DNA of 64,000 nucleotides from Zeimonas sp032027205. GTDB taxonomy: Bacteria > Pseudomonadota > Gammaproteobacteria > Burkholderiales > Burkholderiaceae_E. The translations under genes and the position numbers were made by a program. Where the stretch lies: the NCBI GenBank assembly GCA_032027205.1, contig JAVSMN010000001.1, positions 2,217,254 through 2,281,253 of the forward strand. Direction: 5' to 3'. Position 1 is the first letter of the stretch. Each line of letters starts with the position of its first letter. The notes below the pieces were generated by a model. That model did not search any database and was not told the origin of the DNA. It saw nothing but the letters and a program-made list of their open reading frames with translations. This document shows positions 17,724-25,609 of the stretch, piece after piece.

Positions 17724-18941
17724 TCACCCGTCGCGGCCGTCGAGCCGCGGCGAGGTGAGCACTCCCACGTATTTCAGCAGATAGACCGCGAAGGCGAGGC
17801 TCCATGCGCTTGCCGCTGCGGTCGTCCACGGCAGGTACGGCAGCGCCGGTACGAGCAGCGGCGCGAGGCGCAGCAGCACGGCCAGTTGCACCAGCACGTA
17901 GGCGGTCGTCTCGATTCTTTCCGCCTTCAGCGGCCGCGCCGTGTGGCCGAGCGCCGTGCGCGTGATCATGCCGATGATCAGGCCGCCGATCGCGCCGATC
18001 GTCAGGGCATGCAATCCGGCCGATTCGGGCACGACGCCCAGCGCGCCGAGCGCGAGCAGCACGAGACCGATCGGGATCCACGCGTACGAGACGTGCAGGA
18101 TCCACAGGATTGGCGTGCCTCGTGTCGCCCATGGATTCCAGCCGGCGAGACGGGCCACCTGCAGGGCGGCCGCGACCGCGCAGGCAACGGCGATGATGCC
18201 TGCCGAAACCGGCAACAGCGCGAGCAGCAGGGCGAGCACGGTGAGCGCGAGCGACGCCCAGTCGAGGCGCCTGTCTCGCCACTGGCGCACGCCGCGCAGC
18301 GCATTCGCCGTGAAGGTGGGGATCACGCGCCCGCCGATCACGCAGGTGAGCACGACGATCACGAACACGAAGAAGCGGACGGCCTTCAACGGCGAGACAT
18401 CGATGCGACCGGCGACCGCCAGGTGGAACATCGAGTTGGCGACGAGGAAGGCGGTGAGCACGGCGAGCACGAACAGATTGCGGTGGTTGCGCGCCTTGAG
18501 CAGAACGACGCCGATCGCCAGCATCGACGCGACGATGAACGCAGCGTCGAGCAGCATCGCCATTCCGCTCGGACCGGTGTAGTTGAAGACGCGCGCCGCC
18601 ACCCACAGCGCCGCGAGCGCCGCCAGCGGTGCGCCGGTCGGTGTGGGTAGCCCGGTCCACGCGCGAACGGCCGTCAGCAGGAAGCCGACGATGACGGCGA
18701 GCGCGAAGCCGAAGGTCATTTCGTGCGCGTGCCACAGCATCGCGGGGTAGGCGAGCGGCGCCGGCAGCAGTCCGGCGTACTGCGCGATCCACAGCGGAAC
18801 GGCGAGGGCCGCCCACAGTGCGGCCAGCAGGTAGAACGGCCGGAACGCGAGGCGGAAGAGTGCGTTGCGACTGCGCTGCGGCAAAGTGGGCTCGGGTTCG
18901 AGCAGAGGGACGAGCCCGCCGCCTGCGGAGAGGGATTTCAT
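17724..18941 (-). CDS. nnrS: NnrS family haem-copper membrane protein
   Basis: Inner-membrane protein linked to denitrification and protection from nitric oxide stress. The 405-residue product has about 12 hydrophobic segments and NnrS landmarks: LFRLAFRPFYLLAALWA, the ligand-rich WHAHEMTFGFALAVIVGFLLTAVRAWTG split over two helices, IGGRVIPTFTANAL, and MITRTALGHTARPL. It has its own operator region with an NsrR-like palindrome 15 bases before the start codon, so it is probably induced by NO. Confidence 0.95.
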   Translation of the reverse strand: MKSLSAGGGLVPLLEPEPTLPQRSRNALFRLAFRPFYLLAALWAALAVPLWIAQYAGLLPAPLAYPAMLWHAHEMTFGFALAVIVGFLLTAVRAWTGLPTPTGAPLAALAALWVAARVFNYTGPSGMAMLLDAAFIVASMLAIGVVLLKARNHRNLFVLAVLTAFLVANSMFHLAVAGRIDVSPLKAVRFFVFVIVVLTCVIGGRVIPTFTANALRGVRQWRDRRLDWASLALTVLALLLALLPVSAGIIAVACAVAAALQVARLAGWNPWATRGTPILWILHVSYAWIPIGLVLLALGALGVVPESAGLHALTIGAIGGLIIGMITRTALGHTARPLKAERIETTAYVLVQLAVLLRLAPLLVPALPYLPWTTAAASAWSLAFAVYLLKYVGVLTSPRLDGRDG

Positions 18942-18956
18942 GGTGGCGCCCGCCTT

Positions 18957-18979
18957 AAGATGGATACACTATACATCTT
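18957..18979 (-). promoter_or_regulatory. NsrR-like operator over the nnrS promoter
   Basis: On the nnrS strand the 23-base site reads AAGATGTATA, then GTG, then TATCCATCTT. It is an 11-1-11 inverted repeat in which 9 of 11 base pairs match. AAGATGTAT half-sites with this spacing are the known NsrR pattern of beta- and gammaproteobacteria, and nnrS is a known NsrR target. TATAGT inside the site could be the -10, so NsrR binding would block transcription until NO destroys its cluster. No nsrR gene is in the window. Confidence 0.75.
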
Positions 18980-19002
18980 GCAGGGAGGCGCCGCCTGTTG
19001 CA

Positions 19003-19503
19003 TCAGTGCCCGTGCATGCGCGCTCCATGGCCGCCGCCGCCGAGCGGTCGGACCTGCGCCTGAACGTCGACGCGCTCGCGCTTGCCCTGCGCGTCCTCGA
19101 CGGTGAGCGTCAGCGCAACGCTCTGCCCCGCTTCCAGCGGCTTCTTCAGGTCCATCAGCATCAGGTGATAGCCGCCGGGACGCAGTTCGACCGGCTTTCC
19201 GGCGGGAAGCGCCAAGCCGTCGATCGCGCGCATGTGCATCACGTTGTTCTCCATCGCCATCTCGTGGATCTCGGCCACGCCGGCGGCCGGCGATTGCACG
19301 GCGACGAGCCGCGCATCGTTGGACGAGGTCAAGGTCATGAACGCGCCGCTGGCCTGCTGGCCGGCGACGGTAGCGCGCGCCCACGGTTCGTCGACGCGCA
19401 CCTCGGCGGCTGCACCGGTCGCAAACGCGACCACGAAAAGCGATGCGGCCAGCCGCGCGATCGGCAGCGAGCGCCGGAAAGAGACGATTCGTTTCGTATT
19501 CAT
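19003..19503 (-). CDS. pcuC: PCuAC-type periplasmic copper chaperone
   Basis: Periplasmic Cu(I) chaperone of the PCuAC (DUF461) family, known for delivering copper to CuA sites. The 166-residue product has a signal peptide (ends near GAAA-E), VDEPWARATVAGQQASGAFMTL, and the copper motif HEMAMENNVMHMR followed by the YHLMLMDLKKPL ligand segment. A His/Gly/Met tail (GGGGHGARMHGH) could add metal sites. AGGA lies upstream of the ATG. Because NosZ also carries CuA, a role in NosZ maturation is possible here, but that is inference. Confidence 0.92.
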   Translation of the reverse strand: MNTKRIVSFRRSLPIARLAASLFVVAFATGAAAEVRVDEPWARATVAGQQASGAFMTLTSSNDARLVAVQSPAAGVAEIHEMAMENNVMHMRAIDGLALPAGKPVELRPGGYHLMLMDLKKPLEAGQSVALTLTVEDAQGKRERVDVQAQVRPLGGGGHGARMHGH

Positions 19504-19626
19504 CGATGATCCTGTGCGAAGCGTCTCGACGTGAACCCGGAAAGACTTCGGGAATGATCGCCGAGACGCGGTAAACGTCGGGGAAGCGAAGGGCCGGCGG
19601 ACGGCCGGCGAAGGCGGTACGGCGTC

Positions 19627-20046
19627 TCAGCTACGCGGTGGCGCGCGCGGCGTTTGCGGTCGTCCGCGCAGCGGGCCCGTCGGCGAGGCGGCGAGCGATA
19701 CGGCTGGCAGGGGAAGTGCGCCGACATTCGCGTCGGGGATGCGCCAGCCGAAGCTCGGTGGCGTCGGCGCGTCGGCCCCGCCCGGGAGCGCGCAGAACGG
19801 GCAGTGCGCAGCACCGAAGGACGACGGCACCGGAACGGGCGCCTCGTCGTCGAGCATCTTTTCGAGACGAGCCCGCGCTGCGACGGGGTCGATCGAGCAC
19901 AACGCGCCCAGGTGGAACTGGGGGAACTGCGTGCGTGCTGCGCTGGCGGTCGCCTGCGCGAGCAGCGGCACGAAACCCTGCAGGACGAACACCAGGCAGG
20001 CGATCGATGCTGCGATTCTGCGGCGCAGGGGGCGGGAACGCTCCAT
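19627..20046 (-). CDS. DUF2946 family protein
   Basis: Small protein of unknown function, often found beside copper genes. The 139-residue product has one N-terminal hydrophobic segment (ASIACLVFVLQGFVPLLAQA), which may be a signal anchor, and the family motif HCPFCALPGG in the middle. A second cysteine in LGALCSID could be part of a metal site. It lies 123 bases upstream of pcuC on the same strand, suggesting joint expression and a role in copper handling. Confidence 0.75.
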   Translation of the reverse strand: MERSRPLRRRIAASIACLVFVLQGFVPLLAQATASAARTQFPQFHLGALCSIDPVAARARLEKMLDDEAPVPVPSSFGAAHCPFCALPGGADAPTPPSFGWRIPDANVGALPLPAVSLAASPTGPLRGRPQTPRAPPRS

Positions 20047-20117
20047 TTGCGCGGGATTATATCGGCGGGCAGGAAGATCCGGCCGAGCCCGGCGGAAGGC
20101 GCCGCGCGATGCGACGC

Positions 20118-21737
20118 TCAGTCGCTTTCCAGCGGCTCGGCGATGCAACGCGTCACCAGCGGCGGCGCGTCGCCGACGTGCAGGGCGAGGCGGCGCTGGC
20201 GCAATGCGATATCGGACGCCGTGAAGCGGTCGAAGCGGCGCAGGTGCTCGACCCAGGTCTCGTCGATGAAGTATTCGACGAACCGGTCGGGATCGAGCGT
20301 GTCGCGGAACAGCTCCCACGACAGCACGCCGCCGCGCAGGCGGCTGCGCCGGGTTTCCTGCATCACGCTGCGGAACTCGTCGATGCGCGCCCGATCGACC
20401 CGGTATTCGATCGTCGTCAGTACCGGGCCGGCAGAGGGCGCGACCGGATCGCGCGTGACCGGCGCCTTCCACGACTGCGGCGTCAGGTCCTCCTCGGTGC
20501 CGCCGTGGATCGAATGGCGGCGGGTCAGCCACAGCAGCGCGGCGCCGGTCGCCGCTGCCGCGGCGATGCTCGTGCGCACGTCGGTCCAGGTGGCAACCTG
20601 CCCCCACAGCGCGGCCCCCAGGCCGGCGCCGCCCATCAGCGCGACCTGGTAGATCGACATGCCGCGCGCGCGCACCCAGTCGGGCAGCGCGAGCTGCGCC
20701 GATACCGACAGCGAATTCGCCGCGATCAGCCATGCTCCGCCGCCGACCATCATCGTCGGCACGGCGACCCACAGGTTCGGCGCGAAGGCAACGATCGCCA
20801 TCGCCAGCGCCTGCACGTGCGAGCCATGACGCAGCAACTCGTCGCGCGTGGTCGAGGCGCGCACTTTCGGCAGCAGGAAGGCGGAGGCGATCGCGCCGAC
20901 GCCCATCGCCGCGAGCAGCAGCGTGAAGGTGCCGGCCGAGCCGTTGTCGATGCGCCGCGAGAGCAGGGGCAGCAGCGCGATCAGTGCCGTCGACTGGCTG
21001 AAGAAGATCACCACGTGCAGCAGCACCGAGCGCATGCGGTCGGACTGGCGCACGTACTGCACGCCGACGCGGATCGCGCCGAGGAAGCGTTCGCCCGGCA
21101 GCGCGCTCGTCTTCTTCTCCGTCTTCCATCGCAGGATGACGAGCGCCGCGACCAGCGACAGCACGGCGTTGAGCACGAAGACGTATTCGGTGCCGGCCGT
21201 CGAGATCAGGAAGCCGGCGACGATCGGGCCGATGATGCGCGACGCGTTCATCGCCACGCCGTTCAGCGCGAGTGCGGCGGGCAGCTGCAGGCGCGGCACG
21301 AGATTCGGCACGATTGCCGAGTACACCGGCCAGCGCATCGCCAGGCCCACGCCGTTCAGGAACACGAGCACGAGCAGCAGCACCGGATCGATCACGCCCG
21401 ACAGCGTTGCCACGCACAGCAGCGTCGCCGTGCCCGAGACCCAGAACTGCGTGACGACGAGAAAGCGCCGGCGATCGAGGATGTCGGCCAGCGCGCCGCT
21501 CCCCAACCCGAGCAGGAACACCGGCAGCGTCGACGCGGTCTGCACGAGCGCGACCATGACGGGCGACGGCGTCAGCGTGCTCATCAGCCACGCGGCGGCG
21601 ACGTCGTTCATCCACATCGCCGTGTTCGCCGCCATCCAGACGAGCCACAGCATGCGGAAGATCGGCAACGACAGCGGCGCCCAGGCGGCGGTCGAGGCAA
21701 CGGGCCGAAGCGGTGCCTCGGGCGGGGAGATCGGCAA
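20118..21737 (-). CDS. MFS transporter with C-terminal ABM-like domain
   Basis: Inner-membrane exporter-like major facilitator of the EntS/MFS_3 type. The 539-residue product starts with FRMLWLVWMAANTAMWMNDVAAAWLM, split here across the first helix, and continues with about 12 helices to near residue 415. The last 100 or so residues form a soluble domain (TTIEYRVDRARIDEFRSVMQE, LSWELFRDTLDPDRFVEYFIDETW) resembling antibiotic-biosynthesis-monooxygenase folds. This architecture is known in the family. Substrate unknown. Confidence 0.85.
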   Translation of the reverse strand: MPISPPEAPLRPVASTAAWAPLSLPIFRMLWLVWMAANTAMWMNDVAAAWLMSTLTPSPVMVALVQTASTLPVFLLGLGSGALADILDRRRFLVVTQFWVSGTATLLCVATLSGVIDPVLLLVLVFLNGVGLAMRWPVYSAIVPNLVPRLQLPAALALNGVAMNASRIIGPIVAGFLISTAGTEYVFVLNAVLSLVAALVILRWKTEKKTSALPGERFLGAIRVGVQYVRQSDRMRSVLLHVVIFFSQSTALIALLPLLSRRIDNGSAGTFTLLLAAMGVGAIASAFLLPKVRASTTRDELLRHGSHVQALAMAIVAFAPNLWVAVPTMMVGGGAWLIAANSLSVSAQLALPDWVRARGMSIYQVALMGGAGLGAALWGQVATWTDVRTSIAAAAATGAALLWLTRRHSIHGGTEEDLTPQSWKAPVTRDPVAPSAGPVLTTIEYRVDRARIDEFRSVMQETRRSRLRGGVLSWELFRDTLDPDRFVEYFIDETWVEHLRRFDRFTASDIALRQRRLALHVGDAPPLVTRCIAEPLESD

Positions 21738-21892
21738 CGGGACAACTCCGGGAAGCGCCGGCGACGCGCGCCGGCGGAATCGACGCGAATTGTCGCTCAG
21801 CGGCGATGCGCCGAGCGGCGGAGGCGCGGCCTGCGCGCCGTGCTGCGCGGCACCCGGGTTGCTGCGGGGAGACTTCTATCCGGAGGCCAGAG

Positions 21893-22447
21893 ATGAGCGA
21901 ATACAAGGTGGCAGTGATGATCGGCAGCCTGCGACAGGACTCCTACAACCGTCGGCTGGCGCGCGCGGTGGAGAAGCTGGCGCCGAAGGAGCTGAAGTTC
22001 GAGCACATCCGCATCGATAACCTGCCGCTGTACACGCAGGACTTCGACGCCGACTATCCGCCCAATGCATCGCGCCTGAAGCGCGACATCGAAGCGTCGC
22101 AGGCGCTGCTGTTCGTGACCCCCGAGTACAACCGCTCGGTGCCCGGCGTGCTGAAGAACGCGATCGACATCGCGTCGCGGCCGTGGGGCAAGAACTCGTT
22201 CGCCGGCAAGCCGGGCGCGGTGATCGGCGCGTCGATCGGATCGATCGGCACGGCAATCGCGCAGCATCACCTTCGCAGCTCGCTGGCCTACCTCGACGTC
22301 CCCACGCTGGGACAGCCCGAGGTCTACCTCCATTTTCACGACGACATCATCGCCGCCGACGGCACCGTCGCGAACGACTCGACGCGCAAGTTCCTGCAGG
22401 CGTTCGTGGATACGTACGTGAAGTGGGTGCAGCGTTTCGTCCGCTGA
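21893..22447 (+). CDS. NADPH-dependent FMN reductase family protein
   Basis: Cytoplasmic flavodoxin-like reductase, possibly acting on quinones, chromate or azo dyes. The 184-residue product has the FMN phosphate loop GSLRQDSYNRRLARA, FVTPEYNRSVPGVLKNAIDIASRPWG and the GAVIGASIGSIGT segment. GGAGG lies ahead of the ATG at 21893. It starts 155 bases from, and divergently to, the MFS gene. Exact substrate cannot be told. Confidence 0.9.
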   Translation: MSEYKVAVMIGSLRQDSYNRRLARAVEKLAPKELKFEHIRIDNLPLYTQDFDADYPPNASRLKRDIEASQALLFVTPEYNRSVPGVLKNAIDIASRPWGKNSFAGKPGAVIGASIGSIGTAIAQHHLRSSLAYLDVPTLGQPEVYLHFHDDIIAADGTVANDSTRKFLQAFVDTYVKWVQRFVR

Positions 22448-22468
22448 AGGCGGACGAAACGGAGACGG

Positions 22469-22549
22469 GTGAAGGGAGAAAGGTGAAGGGGAACACCGAA
22501 CGCCGTTCGCGTGCGGTCTTGCCCTTCACGCTCGACTTCTCTCCTTCAC
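22469..22549. repeat. Compound inverted repeat between convergent genes
   Basis: GTGAAGGGAGAAA at 22469-22481 faces TTCTCTCCTTCAC at 22537-22549, and inside it GTGAAGGG at 22483-22490 faces CCCTTCAC at 22522-22529. The two nested stems also create direct repeats of GTGAAGGG. The structure fills the gap between the FMN reductase and the lipoprotein gene and reaches the latter's stop. It may be a bidirectional terminator or a small mobile repeat; there is no T-run. Confidence 0.5.
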
Positions 22550-22950
22550 GGCCTCGCCAGTCGCCAGGCGCCGTTGTAGCCGTCGCCGGCCTGGTCGCCA
22601 GGCCTCGCGTCCTTCGACCAGTAGTACAGCGGGTGGCCTTTGTAGGCCCACTGCAGGCGGCCGTCCGCGCGCTGGATGATCGTCCAGTCGCCGTTTGCCT
22701 GGCTGCCGACCGGGGCGTACAGCGGCGGCCAGTTTTCGGCGCACGGGCCGACGCAGGCGCTGGTGCCGACCGCGTCGCGGTCGTAGCTGTACAGCGTCAT
22801 TCCGTTCGGGCCCGTCCAGACGCCGTCAACGGTCCTGGCCGGTGCTTGTTGATAGGCGACGCCCTTGTCCATGTCGGTGGACCAGGGCGGATTGGGCGCG
22901 CAACCGGCGAGAATCGCGGTGGCGCTGACAGCGAGCATGAGTCGGGTCAT
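22546..22950 (-). CDS. Lipoprotein with secreted repeat of unknown function (PF03640-like)
   Basis: Envelope lipoprotein of unknown role. The 134-residue product has a lipobox LAGC (cysteine near residue 17). The body contains the family repeat: GMTLYSYDRDAVGTSACVGPCAENWPPL and the related LQWAYKGHPLYYWSKDARPGD, given here in parts of one domain. Two cysteines in ACVGPC may form a disulfide. It is transcribed divergently from the EamA gene. Confidence 0.85.
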   Translation of the reverse strand: MTRLMLAVSATAILAGCAPNPPWSTDMDKGVAYQQAPARTVDGVWTGPNGMTLYSYDRDAVGTSACVGPCAENWPPLYAPVGSQANGDWTIIQRADGRLQWAYKGHPLYYWSKDARPGDQAGDGYNGAWRLARP

Positions 22951-23062
22951 CTGCGTCTCCGATAGGTGGACCTGCGGTACGCCGGTCCTTGGCAGGGAAG
23001 GAGCACATGGGGTTCCCGGTTGGATGCGAGCGCGCTGCCCGGCGTTCCCGCTTTACCGACGG

Positions 23063-23977
23063 ATGCGACAGTTGACCGCCACCGGATCACGATCGTTCGC
23101 GCGTCTTGCTGCGTCGCAGCGTGCGATCGGGATCGCCTGCCTCGTGGTCACTTCCGTCGGCTGGGGCGTGAACTGGCCGGTGATGAAGATGCTGCTGCAC
23201 GAGTGGCCGCCGCTGCTCGCGCGCGGCAGCGCGGGCGTGCTGGCGGCGATCGGCATGGGTGCGCTCGCGCTCGCGCGCGGCGAGTCGATCGCGGTGCCGG
23301 CGGCCGTCGTTCCGCGACTGCTCGCCGCGGCCTTCGTCAACGTCTTCGCCTGGATGGGGTTCTCGACGCTGTCGCTGCTGTGGCTGCAGGCAGGCGAAGC
23401 CGCGCTGCTCGTTTACACGATGCCGATCTGGGCGATGCTCCTTGCCTGGCCGGTATTCGGCGCACGTCCGGATGCGGCCGGCGTGGCCGCGCTCGCGCTC
23501 GGTTTCGCCGGAATCGTCGTGTTGCTCGGTTCGCAGGGCGTTGTGGTCGGCGCGCAGAAAATGCCCGGCGTGCTGCTCACGCTGGCGGCAGCGGTGCTCT
23601 TCGCCTTTGGCACCGTCGTCTGGCGCACACCGCTGCCGCTCGCTCCGCTCTCGTCGGTCGCGTGGCAGGTCGGGCTCGGCTGCCTGCCGATGCTGGCGTA
23701 CGGCGTCGCGTTCGAGCCCAGGCCCCACGCGTCATCGGCTGCCGGCTGGCTCGCGATGGCGTACATGACGATCGTTCCGATGGGCGTGTGCTACCTGACC
23801 TGGTTCGCCGCTCTGCGCCGCCTGCCGCCGCAGATGGCATCGATGACGACACTGCTCGTGCCCGTGGTCGGCGTGTTGGCGGCGGCCTTCGCACTCGGGG
23901 AGCCGCTCGGGGCGGTGAAGTGGATCGCGCTGGCGCTCACGCTGGGCGGCGTGGCGATTGCGCTGCGCAGGACCTGA
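23063..23977 (+). CDS. EamA/DMT family permease
   Basis: Ten-helix inner-membrane exporter of the drug/metabolite superfamily; substrate unknown. The 304-residue product shows the duplicated EamA layout: GWGVNWPVMKMLLHEWPPLL near the start, the FSTLSLLWLQAGEAALLVYTMPIWAML region, and the second-half TWFAALRRLPPQMASM and LVPVVGVLAAAFALGEPL. The ATG at 23063 gives the usual family length; the frame is open upstream but without family residues. Confidence 0.87.
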   Translation: MRQLTATGSRSFARLAASQRAIGIACLVVTSVGWGVNWPVMKMLLHEWPPLLARGSAGVLAAIGMGALALARGESIAVPAAVVPRLLAAAFVNVFAWMGFSTLSLLWLQAGEAALLVYTMPIWAMLLAWPVFGARPDAAGVAALALGFAGIVVLLGSQGVVVGAQKMPGVLLTLAAAVLFAFGTVVWRTPLPLAPLSSVAWQVGLGCLPMLAYGVAFEPRPHASSAAGWLAMAYMTIVPMGVCYLTWFAALRRLPPQMASMTTLLVPVVGVLAAAFALGEPLGAVKWIALALTLGGVAIALRRT

Positions 23978-23987
23978 GGGAGGCACG

Positions 23988-24551
23988 ATGCATGGCGAGG
24001 TGACGATCGAGCGCGACGCCCGCATCTGGACGATCGGCCACTCGTCAAGGACGATCGACGCATTCGTCGGTCTGCTGCAGGCGCACGCGATCGAGTGCGT
24101 AGCCGACGTTCGCCGCCATGCCGGCTCGCGCAAGCATCCGCAGTTCAATCCGGATGCGCTGGCTGGTTTGCTTCGCGCCGCGGGCATCGATTACGTGGCG
24201 ATACCCGCGCTCGGCGGACGACGTCCGGCGCACGAAGACTCACCGCATACCGTCTGGCGCAATCCGTCCTTTCGCGGCTATGCCGACTACATGGACTCGC
24301 CGGAGTTCGAAGAGGCGCTCGCCGCGCTCGCTGCGCTCGCCTGCGCGAAGCGCACTGCGATGATGTGCTCGGAGGCGGTCTGGTGGCGGTGCCACCGTTC
24401 GATGATCGCCGACGCGCTGAAGGCCAGGGGCTGGTGCGTGCTTCACATCCTCGACGAAGCGCCCGCGAAGGAGCATCCGTATACGTCGGCTGCGTCGATC
24501 GCCGAGGGCCGCCTGTCCTATGGTGCCGGCGAGGACCTCAATCGACGATGA
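23988..24551 (+). CDS. DUF488 family protein
   Basis: Cytoplasmic protein of unknown function. The 187-residue product has all DUF488 landmarks: IWTIGHSSRTIDAFVGLL, VADVRRHAGSRKHPQFN, and CSEAVWWRCHRSMIAD with the paired cysteines. GAGGGAGG lies just upstream of the ATG at 23988, 10 bases after the EamA stop, so the two are probably co-transcribed. Its last bases overlap the tail of the cupin gene on the other strand by 14 bases. Confidence 0.88.
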   Translation: MHGEVTIERDARIWTIGHSSRTIDAFVGLLQAHAIECVADVRRHAGSRKHPQFNPDALAGLLRAAGIDYVAIPALGGRRPAHEDSPHTVWRNPSFRGYADYMDSPEFEEALAALAALACAKRTAMMCSEAVWWRCHRSMIADALKARGWCVLHILDEAPAKEHPYTSAASIAEGRLSYGAGEDLNRR

Positions 24552-24867
24552 ACAGCTTCGCCCCGCGCTCGGTGCTCGAGCGGTGCGGCTCGGCGCCGTC
24601 GGCCACCTGGTAGCTCGTCCTCGGCGTCAGCCTGAAGCTGCGCCCGTCGGCGAGTTCGGTGTGCAGTTCGCCTTCGACGCAGAAGAGGATGTGGCCCTTC
24701 GTGCACCAGTGATCGGCGACGTAGCCCGGTGTGTACTCGACCATGCGCACGCGGATCGTGCCGAACTGCCGCGTGCGCCAGTACGCGCGACCGTGCTCGC
24801 CGGCGTGCTCGGTCGGCTCGATCGTCGACCAGTCGGTGGTGTCGAAGGGGATGTCGTTCATCTGCAT
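24538..24867 (-). CDS. DHCW-motif cupin-fold protein
   Basis: Small cupin of unknown function. The 109-residue product has IPFDTTDWSTIEPTEHAGEHG, the motif DHWCTKGHILFCVEGEL (here DHWC rather than DHCW) and a final SYQVADGAEPHRSSTERGAKLFIVD, given as parts of the second beta strand set. AGGAA sits ahead of the ATG at 24867. It probably forms the last gene of the sterol-desaturase/YhhN/cupin run. Confidence 0.8.
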   Translation of the reverse strand: MQMNDIPFDTTDWSTIEPTEHAGEHGRAYWRTRQFGTIRVRMVEYTPGYVADHWCTKGHILFCVEGELHTELADGRSFRLTPRTSYQVADGAEPHRSSTERGAKLFIVD

Positions 24868-24889
24868 CGTCGTTTCCTGGGCGTGCGCG

Positions 24890-25609
24890 TCATCGGTCGG
24901 CCGGCGCTTCGCGCACGCTCTGCGCGATTCCCCATTGCGCGAGCCAGTAGGTGCCGAGCACCCACAGCGAAGCGAGCGGGATCGGCGCACGGAAGCGATC
25001 GATCGCCAGCAACGCGTCGGAGGCGACGAACAGCGTCGCGCCGATCGCCGCGGCGTTCGTCGTGCGCGACGGGTGATCGCGCCGTCGCGCCCACGCCTGT
25101 GCGGCCATGGCGACGATGACGACGACATAGACGAGCACCGGCGCCTTCAGCGCCGCAGGCAGCGAGTTCCATAGCACCGCGAGCATCGCTGCGCCGACTG
25201 CGGCGAGCACTGTCAGCGCGAGCCGATCGCCGAACCACCGTGCATCCAGCGTGAATGCGCGCAGGTAGCACAGGTGCGCGACGAGGAAGGCGACGAGTCC
25301 GGCGACGAACAGATTCGGCGAGAGCATCAGCAGCACGTCGCCGGCGAGCGAGAAGACCAGGCCGGCGAGCACGGCGTTGCGCAACCGCGGGGCCGCCGTC
25401 GGTGCGTGGCGCGCCACGAGCACGACGAGCGTGAACGTGGCGAGCGGCTTGCCGATCCAGTGCAGCAGCGTCCAGCCGTCGATCGCACTGCGATCGCGCA
25501 TCGTCGCGCCGAGGATCGCGGCGATCGCCGCCAGCAGGACGATCGACCCACCGCGTCGCCAGGCGGACTCCGGCTTCGAACGCTCGATCGATGGGGCGCT
25601 CGCACTCAT
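24890..25609 (-). CDS. YhhN family membrane protein (lysoplasmalogenase-like)
   Basis: Membrane protein of about eight helices related to YhhN/TMEM86; bacterial members can act as lysoplasmalogenases. The 239-residue product contains KPLATFTLVVLV, LVFSLAGDVLLML, FVAGLVAFLVAHLCYLRAF, and ATLFVASDALLAIDRF, the four conserved family blocks. Its start overlaps the stop of the sterol-desaturase-like gene (ATGA), so both are translated together. Substrate is inferred from the family only. Confidence 0.88.
   Translation of the reverse strand: MSASAPSIERSKPESAWRRGGSIVLLAAIAAILGATMRDRSAIDGWTLLHWIGKPLATFTLVVLVARHAPTAAPRLRNAVLAGLVFSLAGDVLLMLSPNLFVAGLVAFLVAHLCYLRAFTLDARWFGDRLALTVLAAVGAAMLAVLWNSLPAALKAPVLVYVVVIVAMAAQAWARRRDHPSRTTNAAAIGATLFVASDALLAIDRFRAPIPLASLWVLGTYWLAQWGIAQSVREAPADR

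Noticed and set aside
19638..21896. Plus-strand open frame of 752 codons opposite the DUF2946 and MFS genes
   Set aside because: Arg/Gly/His/Gln-rich shadow; the minus-strand frames have a signal or membrane helices and known family motifs.
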